Part shown: piece after piece, positions 40,568 to 48,742 of the stretch
How positions within the stretch are numbered: the stretch's first letter is position 1
Layout of the letters: each line of letters begins with the position of its first letter
Source: 2-02-FULL-43-11-A sp964477065
Lineage (GTDB): Bacteria; Patescibacteriota; Microgenomatia; UBA1406; HO2-37-13b
Direction: 5' to 3'
Assembly (NCBI GenBank): GCA_964477065.1
Contig: CAYZCU010000001.1
Coordinates: 13,488 to 77,487, forward strand
DNA length: 64,000 bases
Translations under genes and position numbers: made by a program
The notes under the pieces: generated by a model
What the model was told of the DNA's origin: nothing
What the model saw: the letters and a program-made list of their open reading frames with translations, nothing else
Databases searched by the model: none

Positions 40568-41211
40568 TACACCGCACGAATTTTCTCCGTCAGCGCTTCT
40601 CCTAATTTTCTGTTCGCTTCTTCATCCAAATGAATGCCATCAACATCTGAAATCGTCACGTAGGGAGCACTGTTAAAATAAGCAAGATTTTTTTCAGCAG
40701 TATACTTTTCTACAAGAGGAGCAAGTTCGAGAAGTTTCGCACGCGCACCTTTGAAAAATTCACCAAAAGCCTTAATTGATGCTTCTTCATTGATTGGAGG
40801 AGCAGATACAAGCATAATTTTTGGAACAGTAAAGCCGAGATGATCAGCCCACCAATTGACCTTCTCAAGATATCCATCATAACCAGCGACAATCTGCGCC
40901 GGTGATTTGCCAGCGCCATTATTTGCATCATTTGTACCAAGGAAAAGGACTATCAGATCCAAGGGTAGATGACTGCCCAGAATCGCCCCAAATTGCTCAG
41001 CGCCATTTCTATATGGAAAATACGGATTTTCGCCTTCAAGCATTCTGCCCCGCAACCCTTCCTCAATAATATTGTATTCAACACCAAGAATAGTTTGCAT
41101 GACTCCTGTGAAGCGGACATCGGCAGGATGTCGCAGTCCACCGGGTATTTTCCCAAAGGTGTAGGAGTCACCAAAGATCAGGATGTTTTTCGCAGTTGGC
41201 CGTGTATTCAT
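40567..41211 (-). CDS. SGNH/GDSL hydrolase
   Basis: A 214-residue esterase-fold protein. Block I is FGDSYTFG with the nucleophile Ser; block III is LGTNDANNG with Asn; block V is DVDGIHLDEEA with Asp-x-x-His. The oxyanion-hole Gly is in EEGLRGR. No signal peptide, so a cytoplasmic esterase or acyl hydrolase of unknown substrate is likely. The stop codon lies inside the edge of a REP-like repeat. Confidence 0.92.
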   Translation of the reverse strand: MNTRPTAKNILIFGDSYTFGKIPGGLRHPADVRFTGVMQTILGVEYNIIEEGLRGRMLEGENPYFPYRNGAEQFGAILGSHLPLDLIVLFLGTNDANNGAGKSPAQIVAGYDGYLEKVNWWADHLGFTVPKIMLVSAPPINEEASIKAFGEFFKGARAKLLELAPLVEKYTAEKNLAYFNSAPYVTISDVDGIHLDEEANRKLGEALTEKIRAV

Positions 41212-41236
41212 ATATGCGTGTGGTTCTCAGACGAGA

Positions 41237-41539
41237 TCATTTTTTTGCCCAACGCGTAATGTAAACGCCATAAAGCAACAAGCCAAGGATTACGATAAAC
41301 ATGAGACTTTCTACAATCACCTCTGACCATAGCACCATTCCTAAACCAACAAAGATCATTTTTGTTGGTAGTACTTTTGGTTTGCGAAGGCTTATGCTAA
41401 CACCAACGAGGGCAAGAAGCGATCCGATTATCATCATCAGACCAACTGTCGGACTCCCCCCTAGACTATTCATCCACCCTGCAAAGAGAAAAAATAACGA
41501 TATCAAAAATACAGCAAGATCTACAAGTTGTTTTTTCAT
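41237..41539 (-). CDS. Hypothetical membrane protein
   Basis: A 100-residue protein with about four helices (5-23, 30-49, 61-78, 79-93) and little soluble sequence. No family was recognised. It lies 25 nt upstream of the SGNH gene on the same strand and may share its transcript. Confidence 0.65.
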   Translation of the reverse strand: MKKQLVDLAVFLISLFFLFAGWMNSLGGSPTVGLMMIIGSLLALVGVSISLRKPKVLPTKMIFVGLGMVLWSEVIVESLMFIVILGLLLYGVYITRWAKK

Positions 41540-41685
41540 AGTAATTGCTAAATCAAGTAATAGCTTAGTCTAGGCTATAGTTATATCTTTTGCAATATTG
41601 AATAAAATTGTATAGTTATTTCGGACTTTCCTAAAGGGCCATTCCGTAAGTGAAAAACTATACGACACTGCGATTCGAGCTCAAT

Positions 41686-41722
41686 CCCGATGTACAACAT
41701 CGGGTGTGCAACACCCGAAGTT
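41686..41722. repeat. REP-like palindromic repeat, copy 6 (full, with GAGCTCAAT flank)
   Basis: Differs from copies 4 and 5 by one base (GAAGTT instead of GATGTT at the end); GAGCTCAAT at 41677-41685. The rest of the 41540-41740 interval holds only this and the TspO promoter. Confidence 0.85.
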
Positions 41723-41728
41723 GTTTTG

Positions 41729-41734
41729 TATACT
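41729..41734 (+). promoter_or_regulatory. -10 box for the TspO gene
   Basis: TATACT, 6 nt before the ATG at 41741 and 6 nt after copy 6 of the repeat. Confidence 0.6.
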
Positions 41735-41740
41735 GAAACC

Positions 41741-42139
41741 ATGGACAACGCCTACCAGTGGTACTCAACCCTCATCCGCCCGGCATGGGCACCGCCGAGT
41801 TGGCTTTTTGGCCCTGTGTGGACAGTGCTCTATACTGGCATAGCCATATCATTCGGACGCGTTTTTTATCTTGCATGGAAGAAAAAACTGCCGTCTCGCA
41901 TCGCTTTACCCTTTGCACTCAATCTGTTGGCAAATTTTTCATTTACACCACTTCAATTTGGACTCAAGAACAACCTCCTCGCCGCCATCGACATCTTGCT
42001 TGTCCTCGTCACGTTGATCTGGGCAATGAAAGCTATTTACAAGCGCGTGCGCTGGATTGCGCTGATGCAGATTCCGTATCTTCTCTGGGTGAGCTTTGCA
42101 ACAGTTTTGCAACTTACAATCACCTATCTCAACCTGTAG
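41741..42139 (+). CDS. TspO/MBR family protein
   Basis: A 132-residue protein with five helices, the tryptophan-rich sensory protein or peripheral benzodiazepine receptor family, which binds porphyrins. RPAWAPPSWLFGPVWTVLYT is the signature (Trp-Pro-rich loop), and QIPYLLWVSFATVLQLTI the C-terminal helix. The ATG at 41741 is fixed by the -10 box; a longer frame translates the REP-like repeat. The next gene begins 3 nt after its stop. Confidence 0.94.
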   Translation: MDNAYQWYSTLIRPAWAPPSWLFGPVWTVLYTGIAISFGRVFYLAWKKKLPSRIALPFALNLLANFSFTPLQFGLKNNLLAAIDILLVLVTLIWAMKAIYKRVRWIALMQIPYLLWVSFATVLQLTITYLNL

Positions 42140-42142
42140 CAT

Positions 42143-42652
42143 ATGTCCTCACGCACCATACACGTCAATGATCTGATGCAAAAGAATTATTCCTACACGT
42201 GCAGTGCGCCGATGGGGGCAGATTTTGATCCGCGATTCCGCCCTCAGCTCACCCCCAAGGAAATGCTTGAGCGCGGAGTGTTTGGCGGAAAATACATGAC
42301 AGATTGCATGGCCGAATTTCCTGCAGATTGGTTCACACATGCGAAACTTTGCCCTGAGAAGCATGATCCAGCTCTGAACGAATTTGGCGTCAATGCAAGC
42401 CAACAACTTTCGGTCTGGCAAGCGAAAGGCTGGATTTATAAGGATGATCCCCGAGGATGGTTTCAATGGTACTGTCGGTACTTTATGGGGAGGCGCATTC
42501 CAGAGGAGGATGACAGGCAAATCAAAAGGTGGCTGGCGATGAAGCGACACATTTCACAAATTCGCAAAAACTGCGCACCGGGAGACTCATCATGCCGGCC
42601 AAAACAGAGACAAGCTCTTCTTCACTGGGCTTATAATAGTAGGAAGATGTGA
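42143..42652 (+). CDS. Conserved hypothetical protein
   Basis: A 169-residue soluble protein with strongly patterned motifs: GGKYMTDCMAEFPADWF, NASQQLSVWQAKGWI, DPRGWFQWYCRYFMGRR, and DRQIKRWLAMKRHISQIRKN with RQRQALLHWAYNSRK at the end. I recall similar sequences in other bacteria and in plants and fungi, without a known function. The many Trp, Tyr and Arg suggest nucleic-acid or nucleotide contact. It is likely co-transcribed with the TspO gene. Confidence 0.75.
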   Translation: MSSRTIHVNDLMQKNYSYTCSAPMGADFDPRFRPQLTPKEMLERGVFGGKYMTDCMAEFPADWFTHAKLCPEKHDPALNEFGVNASQQLSVWQAKGWIYKDDPRGWFQWYCRYFMGRRIPEEDDRQIKRWLAMKRHISQIRKNCAPGDSSCRPKQRQALLHWAYNSRKM

Positions 42653-42691
42653 AGAGCCACTGCTACAATCTGAAAAAACTTTTATAGTAAG

Positions 42692-43150
42692 CTAGGATAT
42701 TCCTTTTTTATGTCCCTTGAGCTTGGTGAATCCGTATGCAACACCAGCACCGACAACACCCGCAACAATATCACGAGCGTCAGGCGTACGAGTTCCAGTA
42801 TTCACAACTGGATGGATGTACTGGTCAATTTCAAGCGCTGTATTGAGAGCTATTGCTGCCGCCGCAGATACTCTTGGACTTGTCCCCAAAACCGCTCTCA
42901 TAAAATGGTAACTTAAATATGATCCTGTAGCTGGTGCACCATATGACTCTAAAAACCGTGTAAGCATATCTGCACGGGTTCCGATGTAAACAATAGCTGA
43001 AGTGAGAAGTCCCATTAACTGGAGACTGTTCAATTTTTCATAATTGCCCAGTACCAACGAAATTTCCCTTTCCCCCAACTTGTAGCTTACAAGCACTCCA
43101 GCGCTTTCTTTGTCTGTAGAAACAACGTGTCCTTGTTGATCATTTTCCAT
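42692..43150 (-). CDS. Hypothetical protein with possible membrane segments
   Basis: A 152-residue protein with moderately hydrophobic stretches (about 45-62, 85-108, 125-140). The C-terminal pattern ALEIDQYIHPV then DARDIVAGVVGAGVAYGF vaguely recalls VanZ-like proteins (E-x-x-Q, D-x-x-N/A-G), but the helices are weak. No family was assigned. No -10 box in the usual place. Confidence 0.5.
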   Translation of the reverse strand: MENDQQGHVVSTDKESAGVLVSYKLGEREISLVLGNYEKLNSLQLMGLLTSAIVYIGTRADMLTRFLESYGAPATGSYLSYHFMRAVLGTSPRVSAAAAIALNTALEIDQYIHPVVNTGTRTPDARDIVAGVVGAGVAYGFTKLKGHKKGIS

Positions 43151-43185
43151 AATGTAGTAGTTGATGAATGGATATGTAGCGCGAT

Positions 43186-44088
43186 CTACTCTCCCTCAAA
43201 GGCCTTTTGCAACGTCGCAAGGTCAAATTTCTTCATAGACAAAAAAGCTTTTGTTACCCGGCCGACCTGTTTGGACGTACCCGTGCTCATCAATTCATTC
43301 ATAGCTTTCGGGACAATCTGCCAGGAGACGCCATAGGCATCCTTGAGCCAACCGCACTGCTCTGACTCCGGGACTGCACTCAGAGACCAAAAATGATCGA
43401 CTTCTGCTTGATCCTCACACGAAACAATAAATGAAATGCCTTCGTTGAATGAAAACTCATGTTTATGCGCACTATCCATTGCTACAAACCACTGATTATC
43501 CAGCATGAAATCTGTAAACATGATGGACCCCTCTGCATCGGGTTCCATACCTGCTGGATAGCGAGCAATAGCCCCGCGGTGAGAATCTTTGAACAAAGAA
43601 ATATAGTGATCTGTCGCCTCCTCAGTTTTGCCACATACATCACCCGTGAAAAGCAAAGCCGGCATGATTGTAGGACGTTCTTCACCATCCGGCCTCGTGA
43701 GAATCAATTGCCATGAAATGCCATACTTGTCTTCAACCCATCCGTATTTTTCGCTAAACGGATACGTATCAAGAGGCATGAGCGCTTTCCCACCATCGAG
43801 AAGTTTGCCCCACATTTTTTCAAGTTGCTCCTGCGCATCTGAATGACGTGATGGATCAAAATTCACCATGAATGAAATTGATGGATTGGTTTTGAAATAT
43901 GGCCCAGCACTGATACTCATAAACGAGTATCCCCAGAGGGTAAAGTTGACGATATCACAATCCCCCGAAGGCGTGTCGTGAATCGTGTTAATGGAATCAA
44001 TACGAGATTCAGGGAAAACAGATGTGTAAAACTCAGCTGATTCTTTGGCCTGCTTGTCAAACCAAAGGTGCGGAGTTATTTTTTGCAT
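43186..44088 (-). CDS. VOC superfamily protein, tandem PhnB-like domains
   Basis: A 300-residue protein made of two PhnB-like (3-demethylubiquinone-methyltransferase type) VOC domains. The first (4-155) has ITPHLWFDKQAKESAEFYTS and IVNFTLWGYSFMSISAGP. The second (160-290) has ALLFTGDVCGKTEEATDHY and IMFTDFMLDNQWFVAMDSA, with the typical YGVSWQIVPKA end; both halves keep the SWQL/IV motif. The substrate is unknown. Confidence 0.9.
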   Translation of the reverse strand: MQKITPHLWFDKQAKESAEFYTSVFPESRIDSINTIHDTPSGDCDIVNFTLWGYSFMSISAGPYFKTNPSISFMVNFDPSRHSDAQEQLEKMWGKLLDGGKALMPLDTYPFSEKYGWVEDKYGISWQLILTRPDGEERPTIMPALLFTGDVCGKTEEATDHYISLFKDSHRGAIARYPAGMEPDAEGSIMFTDFMLDNQWFVAMDSAHKHEFSFNEGISFIVSCEDQAEVDHFWSLSAVPESEQCGWLKDAYGVSWQIVPKAMNELMSTGTSKQVGRVTKAFLSMKKFDLATLQKAFEGE

Positions 44089-44094
44089 AGAAAT

Positions 44095-44100
44095 AGTGTA
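44095..44100 (-). promoter_or_regulatory. Extended -10 box for the tandem VOC gene
   Basis: TGC-TACACT on the minus strand, 6 nt before the ATG at 44088; it overlaps the end of the NUDIX gene region. Confidence 0.55.
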
Positions 44101-44106
44101 GCACAA

Positions 44107-44604
44107 TTATCGGACAAGATGCCCCATCACCTCTGATGCCTCAATCACATCTAACACATTTTGCAACTGACCCGGAAAAAGCAAATGTCCCTCTAGGTCG
44201 CTTACAGGTACCCACTTATATTGACGAAGTTCTGCATCCTGAATAACAATATCGGCATCTTCTCCAACAAATCGGACAAGAAATTGTGTTTGATGTTGCC
44301 CACGAAATGGTCGCCCCTCTGCAATGACACGGACCAAAACGTCATCTGGAAAATCATATATGTTTTCAATCCCCGATTGCTCAAGAATGTCAAATTTGTC
44401 TGTCCCAAGCTCTTCAAGCAGTTCTCGCAAGATGCCTTCCTGCGGACTCTCTCCCGGTTCGATACCACCTCCAGGAAGATTCCATTCATCGTCATTGTAA
44501 GAATGTGTCTGAACGAGAAGAATATGATCATCACTGTTAAAAATAATCGCGTTTGATTTTTTGCGATATGGGAGGGTGGATCTGTCTGGAAGGGTGGTGG
44601 ACAT
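44107..44604 (-). CDS. NUDIX hydrolase
   Basis: A 165-residue NUDIX protein. The catalytic box GGIEPGESPQEGILRELLEE matches Gx5Ex7REUxEExGU. It is preceded by the beta-strand LLVQTHSYNDDEWNLPGGG. It may clean up oxidised nucleotides or cleave a nucleoside diphosphate derivative; the exact substrate cannot be read. It follows a hypothetical gene by 6 nt. Confidence 0.94.
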   Translation of the reverse strand: MSTTLPDRSTLPYRKKSNAIIFNSDDHILLVQTHSYNDDEWNLPGGGIEPGESPQEGILRELLEELGTDKFDILEQSGIENIYDFPDDVLVRVIAEGRPFRGQHQTQFLVRFVGEDADIVIQDAELRQYKWVPVSDLEGHLLFPGQLQNVLDVIEASEVMGHLVR

Positions 44605-44610
44605 AAAGAT

Positions 44611-45171
44611 TTATAAATTTGTGTGTTCGGACTGCTTCACGCGCACTGTCTCCGTCATCGTGTGTGTACTGACATAGGCAAGCGCATCGACGTCAGGATC
44701 ATACAGCTCGATCATGTCAAGATCTGGTCGGTTTGGCAAGATACGGGCTCCAGTGATCACTCTCCCATCAATCATTTCTTGTTTAGTCTTGAGATATTCA
44801 GCCTGCTCCATATAAAAATCAACATCTCCAACATGATGGCGATAAGGATCTGGCTTACGAATATACAGATACATGTATGTCGTTTCGGGGATGTCTCCTT
44901 GCGACGGAACAATGATTGGTTCATGCAGTCGAAAATATTTCTGATGCAGATTATCAGACTCCTCCGTCAGCTCTTTTCGCATGTTTGTCAGATAAACATA
45001 TTCATCATCATAATGACAAAACACCCCCATATTTCCAGCATTTGGGAAATACATTCCAAAGGATTGTTTACAGAGCTGATGACATGAAAAATGTATGTGT
45101 GAAATAGCCTCAAGAAGGGATTCCTTTGTTGTGATTGGGCTGAATCGATAGGATCTTAATTGGTATTGCAT
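44611..45171 (-). CDS. Hypothetical protein
   Basis: A 186-residue soluble protein with a Cys/His-bearing N-terminal part (HIHFSCHQLCKQSFG and FCHYDDEYVYLTNMR) and an acidic C-terminal part with PDLDMIELYDPDVDALAY. No family was recognised. It lies between the ornithine-cyclodeaminase-like and NUDIX genes in one minus-strand unit, so it may take part in the same small-molecule pathway. Confidence 0.65.
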   Translation of the reverse strand: MQYQLRSYRFSPITTKESLLEAISHIHFSCHQLCKQSFGMYFPNAGNMGVFCHYDDEYVYLTNMRKELTEESDNLHQKYFRLHEPIIVPSQGDIPETTYMYLYIRKPDPYRHHVGDVDFYMEQAEYLKTKQEMIDGRVITGARILPNRPDLDMIELYDPDVDALAYVSTHTMTETVRVKQSEHTNL

Positions 45172-45190
45172 AGATAGCTTTCACTTCTCC

Positions 45191-46081
45191 TCACTCCTGC
45201 ATTATCAATTTCAACGTCGCGACATTTTGCATGGGCGTACCCGTACTTCGGAAGACCGTATATGCTTTATCCGATACATCAATACTCCCCTCAATGACAT
45301 CTTTCAAATAGTGAACATTTTCTTTTTTTAAGATACCTTTTTCATGAGCAGCTTTCAAATCACTGACAAAATTGATTGAGTCCTCCCAGTCAGTAATAAT
45401 ATGCCCTGTATCAGTATTAAGCACATCATTTTCAAGCTCTCCATGATCTGAGGTTGTTCTGTAAGATGTGATAATTGCACCTTTTTTTATCTTTGGAATA
45501 TCGTCTGCAGTGATGATTGGATGATTCGTACTTGTATGCATTATGATGACATCATAGAGTGAGATATCAGGGGTTTTGACATAGACCGCATTGACGCCAC
45601 ATTCTGATGCAAATTGAATAAATGGATCTACATTTCCCGATGCATTAACAATATCAACTGTCTCAAGATCAGGAAAAATTTCTTTGAGATACCGCAATGA
45701 ACAGCGTGATATTTTGCCAGTCCCATAGATAATGATTCGCTTCTCTCGTAAGCTCTTAACGCCCAGTATCTGAAGGAGCAATGCATCCATGACTCCCGTG
45801 CGCTTATCTGCATATTCAGTAAAATCTATGTTGAGTTCAACTTTCCCATCACAAAAAACAAGTGCTTGTTGTGGTGCTTTTTTCGAAATGGGATCGTATG
45901 GACTAGCTGTATGATAGATGCGCGGAGGATTTTCGCCACGTGGCTCAAAGATAAAATAGTTGAAATAATCACCAAGAAACGTATCCTTCAAAAAGAATTC
46001 AGGCACATATTTGTGCATTGCATATGCATCCTGATGAATGAAAACATCTTTGATACTGTCGATCAATTTTTGTGCCTGCAT
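45191..46081 (-). CDS. Ornithine cyclodeaminase/mu-crystallin family protein
   Basis: A 296-residue NAD(P)-dependent protein. The dinucleotide fold is IIIYGTGKISRCSLRYLKEI; HTSTNHPIITADDI and SYRTTSDHGELENDV are the following conserved segments; VFRSTGTPMQNVATLKL is the family's C-terminal signature. The family includes ornithine cyclodeaminase, alanine dehydrogenase and ketimine reductases, and this member may act on an imino or amino acid. It heads the unit with the hypothetical and NUDIX genes. Confidence 0.88.
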   Translation of the reverse strand: MQAQKLIDSIKDVFIHQDAYAMHKYVPEFFLKDTFLGDYFNYFIFEPRGENPPRIYHTASPYDPISKKAPQQALVFCDGKVELNIDFTEYADKRTGVMDALLLQILGVKSLREKRIIIYGTGKISRCSLRYLKEIFPDLETVDIVNASGNVDPFIQFASECGVNAVYVKTPDISLYDVIIMHTSTNHPIITADDIPKIKKGAIITSYRTTSDHGELENDVLNTDTGHIITDWEDSINFVSDLKAAHEKGILKKENVHYLKDVIEGSIDVSDKAYTVFRSTGTPMQNVATLKLIMQE

Positions 46082-46088
46082 AGTTGGT

Positions 46089-46094
46089 ATTATA
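46089..46094 (-). promoter_or_regulatory. Extended -10 box for the OCD-like gene
   Basis: TGC-TATAAT on the minus strand, 7 nt before the ATG at 46081. Confidence 0.65.
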
Positions 46095-46125
46095 GCAATT
46101 TCAAACTCTACAGATATTGAGTTCG

Positions 46126-46536
46126 TTATACATGCTTCCTTGTACCCAAGTCCTGATTAAAACGTAATAGATACCCATCTGGATCTTGGACAAGTAATTC
46201 TTTATTACCAATTTCTTTATCACCCATCCTTCGCCAAACCTCTTCTATATGCTGGTATATTGCAATACCTTTGAGGGTAAGTGATTCATGCATCGATACA
46301 ACATCTGAAATCTTTATTTGCAAATTTATACCTCTACCGAATGGGTACTCAAGATCACCTGTCTCCCACCAACCATTGCGTTCATTTATCATCAAGTGAC
46401 TTCCTTCTAAAGAAAGCATAGCAAATTTATCCTCAGGTCGATCATAATCTATAACACAACCCAAAATATTTGTATAAAAGTCGAGGCTTTTTTCATAATT
46501 TGATACTAAGAGTTCTGGAATAAGTGAGCTTTTCAT
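46126..46536 (-). CDS. VOC family protein (glyoxalase/bleomycin-resistance type)
   Basis: A 136-residue single-unit VOC protein: PELLVSNYEKSLDFYTNIL at the N-terminus, INLQIKISDVVSMHESL in the middle and ELLVQDPDGYLLRFNQDLG at the C-terminus, where metal-binding His/Glu positions are only partly kept. It would work as a dimer on a small substrate. The ATG at 46536 has an extended -10 box 7 nt upstream. The 46550-46835 stretch beyond it shows nothing recognisable. Confidence 0.9.
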   Translation of the reverse strand: MKSSLIPELLVSNYEKSLDFYTNILGCVIDYDRPEDKFAMLSLEGSHLMINERNGWWETGDLEYPFGRGINLQIKISDVVSMHESLTLKGIAIYQHIEEVWRRMGDKEIGNKELLVQDPDGYLLRFNQDLGTRKHV

Positions 46537-46543
46537 GAGAGTA

Positions 46544-46549
46544 AGTATA
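46544..46549 (-). promoter_or_regulatory. Extended -10 box for the small VOC gene
   Basis: TGT-TATACT on the minus strand, 7 nt before the ATG at 46536. Confidence 0.6.
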
Positions 46550-46835
46550 ACAGGAGTTAAAATTTGACTGAATTGCAATCAATTATTTGAGTATCCTTTT
46601 CTTCACTGCACCTGGCACAAGACGAAATGCTCATCGATTCTCCTTTTTGTATATCATTGGCTTGCCAAGTACTGCTGTGCACTCACGATATTTCAAGCAG
46701 TTTTGATTTGCCACCACGTGCTCTTTTGTATGAGTCCCTTTTGAAGATTTTTTTCATGAAAAGAGTATATCAGGGATTCTATCGTCACAGGGGATTTTGA
46801 GACTTGCTAGCAGAGGTCGACACTGTGGGAACTTT

Positions 46836-47438
46836 TTACACTATGTCTTCGGTTTTGACTTCTCCCGTACGTTTATAGTAACCAAAGAAAATCCCGCTTG
46901 GGGTAACTTTAGATTTAAAAAGCTTAAAAGCGGCAGGAATTGTACCTTTTTCAAATAACCTTTTTCCTGTCCCAAGTGTAAGAGGAAATATTTTTAGCCA
47001 AAGTTCATCTACTAAATCATTTTCCATGAGTGATTGAATAAGATGAGCGCTACCATACACTTGTAAATCCGGACCCGTTGATTTCTTTAGCTTTTTTAAT
47101 TCAGTAATATCTTTTAAAACTTCTGTGTTTTCCCAGGCTGGGTTTTTTAATGTCGTGGATACGACATATTTTGGAACTTTGTTTATTTGCGGCCAGCCTT
47201 CAGCTTCTGTAGTGTGATGTGGCCAAAATCCTGAAAAGATATCATATGTTTTTCGCCCAAGGAGTAATCCAGCGGTTTCTTTCATTTGTATTCCCATTTC
47301 TTTCCCGCCAGCTTCATCAAAATAGGGGGCCATCCATCCACCATATTTAAATCCTTCGGCTGTATCTTCTTTAGACCCACCCGGAGCTTGGATTACGCCA
47401 TCCAGTGTAATAAATTCGACAACAATAATTTTTCTCAT
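46836..47438 (-). CDS. Dihydrofolate reductase-like (RibD C-terminal domain) protein
   Basis: A 200-residue protein of the RibD_C/DHFR-like family (YyaP type): MRKIIVVEFITLDGVIQAPG at the start, LLLGRKTYDIFSGFWP, and LQVYGSAHLIQSLMENDLVDE, followed by LKIFPLTLGTGKRLFEKG. Such proteins bind NADPH and reduce a pterin- or flavin-like substrate; the physiological one is unknown. It is a single-gene unit. Confidence 0.92.
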   Translation of the reverse strand: MRKIIVVEFITLDGVIQAPGGSKEDTAEGFKYGGWMAPYFDEAGGKEMGIQMKETAGLLLGRKTYDIFSGFWPHHTTEAEGWPQINKVPKYVVSTTLKNPAWENTEVLKDITELKKLKKSTGPDLQVYGSAHLIQSLMENDLVDELWLKIFPLTLGTGKRLFEKGTIPAAFKLFKSKVTPSGIFFGYYKRTGEVKTEDIV

Positions 47439-47444
47439 TAAACC

Positions 47445-47450
47445 ATTCTA
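47445..47450 (-). promoter_or_regulatory. Extended -10 box for the DHFR-like gene
   Basis: TGA-TAGAAT on the minus strand, 6 nt before the ATG at 47438. Confidence 0.6.
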
Positions 47451-47510
47451 TCAAATATCCTCAAGGAGTAATTGCGAAGTTTCCGAGGTTAAATTACATC
47501 TAGTTTTGGG

Positions 47511-47581
47511 CTGGGGAACAAGGATTCGAACCCTGAATAATTGGACCAAAACCAATTGTGATGCCATTTCACCATTCCCCA
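47511..47581 (-). tRNA. tRNA-Gln (anticodon TTG)
   Basis: Minus-strand cloverleaf: acceptor TGGGGAA/TTCCCCA, anticodon stem ATTGG/CCAAT with loop TTTTGGT (anticodon TTG, codon CAA), T arm CAGGG/CCTTG with loop TTCGAAT, discriminator G, CCA not encoded. Together with the CTG tRNA at 14002 it covers both Gln codons. Confidence 0.93.
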
Positions 47582-47591
47582 AATCTGAGAT

Positions 47592-47597
47592 ATTATA
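47592..47597 (-). promoter_or_regulatory. Extended -10 box for tRNA-Gln(TTG)
   Basis: TGG-TATAAT on the minus strand, about 10 nt before the mature 5' end. Confidence 0.6.
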
Positions 47598-47643
47598 CCA
47601 AGCGCAGATGAGTCTGCATAGCCGTAAATAGCGACAAACCTGT

Positions 47644-47649
47644 TATAAT
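47644..47649 (+). promoter_or_regulatory. Extended -10 box for era
   Basis: TGT-TATAAT, 8 nt before the ATG at 47658. Confidence 0.65.
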
Positions 47650-47657
47650 ACATCTAT

Positions 47658-48524
47658 ATGAAAGCTGGATACGTCGCGCTGATTGGTCGTCCGAATGTGG
47701 GGAAATCCACCCTCGTCAACAACCTCATCGGCACAAAAGTTGCCATCACATCACCGAAGCCACAGACAACTCGATTTCCTATCGAGGGGCTTTTTGAGGA
47801 TGAGCGAGGGCAAATCATTTTTGTGGACACACCAGGGATTTTCAAAAAGGCAAAAGATGAAGTCTCCAAGCGGATCAACATGAAGGCGCTTGAGCCATTC
47901 AAAAAAACAGTCAATCTGGTGCTCTATGTCATCGACCACACGCGAACGCGAGATTTTGAAGAAGCAAAAGTCCTCGGAATTGTGCGCAAACTTCATGTCC
48001 CCACCATTCTCGTGTACAACAAAGTCGACGTCACGGAGCCTACATTCCGTCCCCTGTATGCATTTTTGGAAGATGAATTTGACACAGTGGTAGAAGTATC
48101 CGCCCTCGAACGAACTCATTTGAAAACTCTTTTAGAAGTGATTTTTGACAAGTTACCTGAGGTTGACGCCCCTCTTATTGAAAAAGGTGAATATGTATAT
48201 CCAGCTCTCAATCTTGACAGCAAGACATTTATTGCTGAAATAATCCGTGAAAAAGTATTCTTACGCACTCGCAAAGAAGTGCCCTACACGAGTACCGTTG
48301 TTGTGGACGAGATCAAAGAGCGTGATGCACACACGACATACATCAAGGCTGAGGTCCTCACGACGGATGACGTCTACAAAAAAATGCTTATCGGCGCGGG
48401 AGGTCGTCGAATCAAGGAGATTGGCAGTATGGCCCGCAAGGAATTGGAGCTCTCAACAGGGCGCAAAATCTATCTCGAACTCACCGTGCGCACGGATCGG
48501 CATTGGCCAACTACTTTGACGTAG
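47658..48524 (+). CDS. era: GTPase Era
   Basis: A 288-residue Era, which binds 16S rRNA and helps 30S assembly. G1 GRPNVGKSTLV, G3 VDTPGIF, G4 YNKVDV and G5 EVSAL are present. The C-terminal KH domain has GAGGRRIKEIGSMARKELE. Relative to E. coli the effector region keeps PQTTRF. It is convergent with, and overlaps by 14 nt, the small gene on the other strand. Confidence 0.96.
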   Translation: MKAGYVALIGRPNVGKSTLVNNLIGTKVAITSPKPQTTRFPIEGLFEDERGQIIFVDTPGIFKKAKDEVSKRINMKALEPFKKTVNLVLYVIDHTRTRDFEEAKVLGIVRKLHVPTILVYNKVDVTEPTFRPLYAFLEDEFDTVVEVSALERTHLKTLLEVIFDKLPEVDAPLIEKGEYVYPALNLDSKTFIAEIIREKVFLRTRKEVPYTSTVVVDEIKERDAHTTYIKAEVLTTDDVYKKMLIGAGGRRIKEIGSMARKELELSTGRKIYLELTVRTDRHWPTTLT

Positions 48525-48723
48525 GTCCAAGGTGACGGTCAAGATAAGCAAATGTATCTTCAAGAAAGTATGGTGGGGGTTCAATATCCGGCGTGGTAGT
48601 CACGAGCCATTGCACGATAGCCTCTTCTTTTGCAGTCTGCAATTCAGATCGCTCGTGCAAATCACGAATTGCTGTGAGATCAACCTTGGGGGCACGTTGT
48701 CCTTCACCAGCCTCATCACTCAT
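48511..48723 (-). CDS. Hypothetical small acidic protein
   Basis: A 70-residue soluble protein with one clear helix (DLTAIRDLHERSELQTAKEE) and a Pro-rich stretch (TTTPDIEPPPYFLED). It overlaps the 3' end of era by 14 nt on the opposite strand. TATAGT ends 6 nt before its ATG, matching the promoter pattern of this genome, which supports a real gene. No family was recognised. Confidence 0.5.
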   Translation of the reverse strand: MSDEAGEGQRAPKVDLTAIRDLHERSELQTAKEEAIVQWLVTTTPDIEPPPYFLEDTFAYLDRHLGPTSK

Positions 48724-48729
48724 GCCTCA

Positions 48730-48735
48730 ACTATA
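48730..48735 (-). promoter_or_regulatory. -10 box for the small acidic protein
   Basis: TATAGT on the minus strand, 6 nt before the ATG at 48723; it overlaps the 3' end of gltX. Confidence 0.45.
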
Positions 48736-48742
48736 CTCTTTT

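Noticed and set aside
46550..46835. Hidden gene in the gap before the DHFR-like gene
   Set aside because: No frame with a start and promoter spacing like the other genes, and no RNA-like folding seen by eye.
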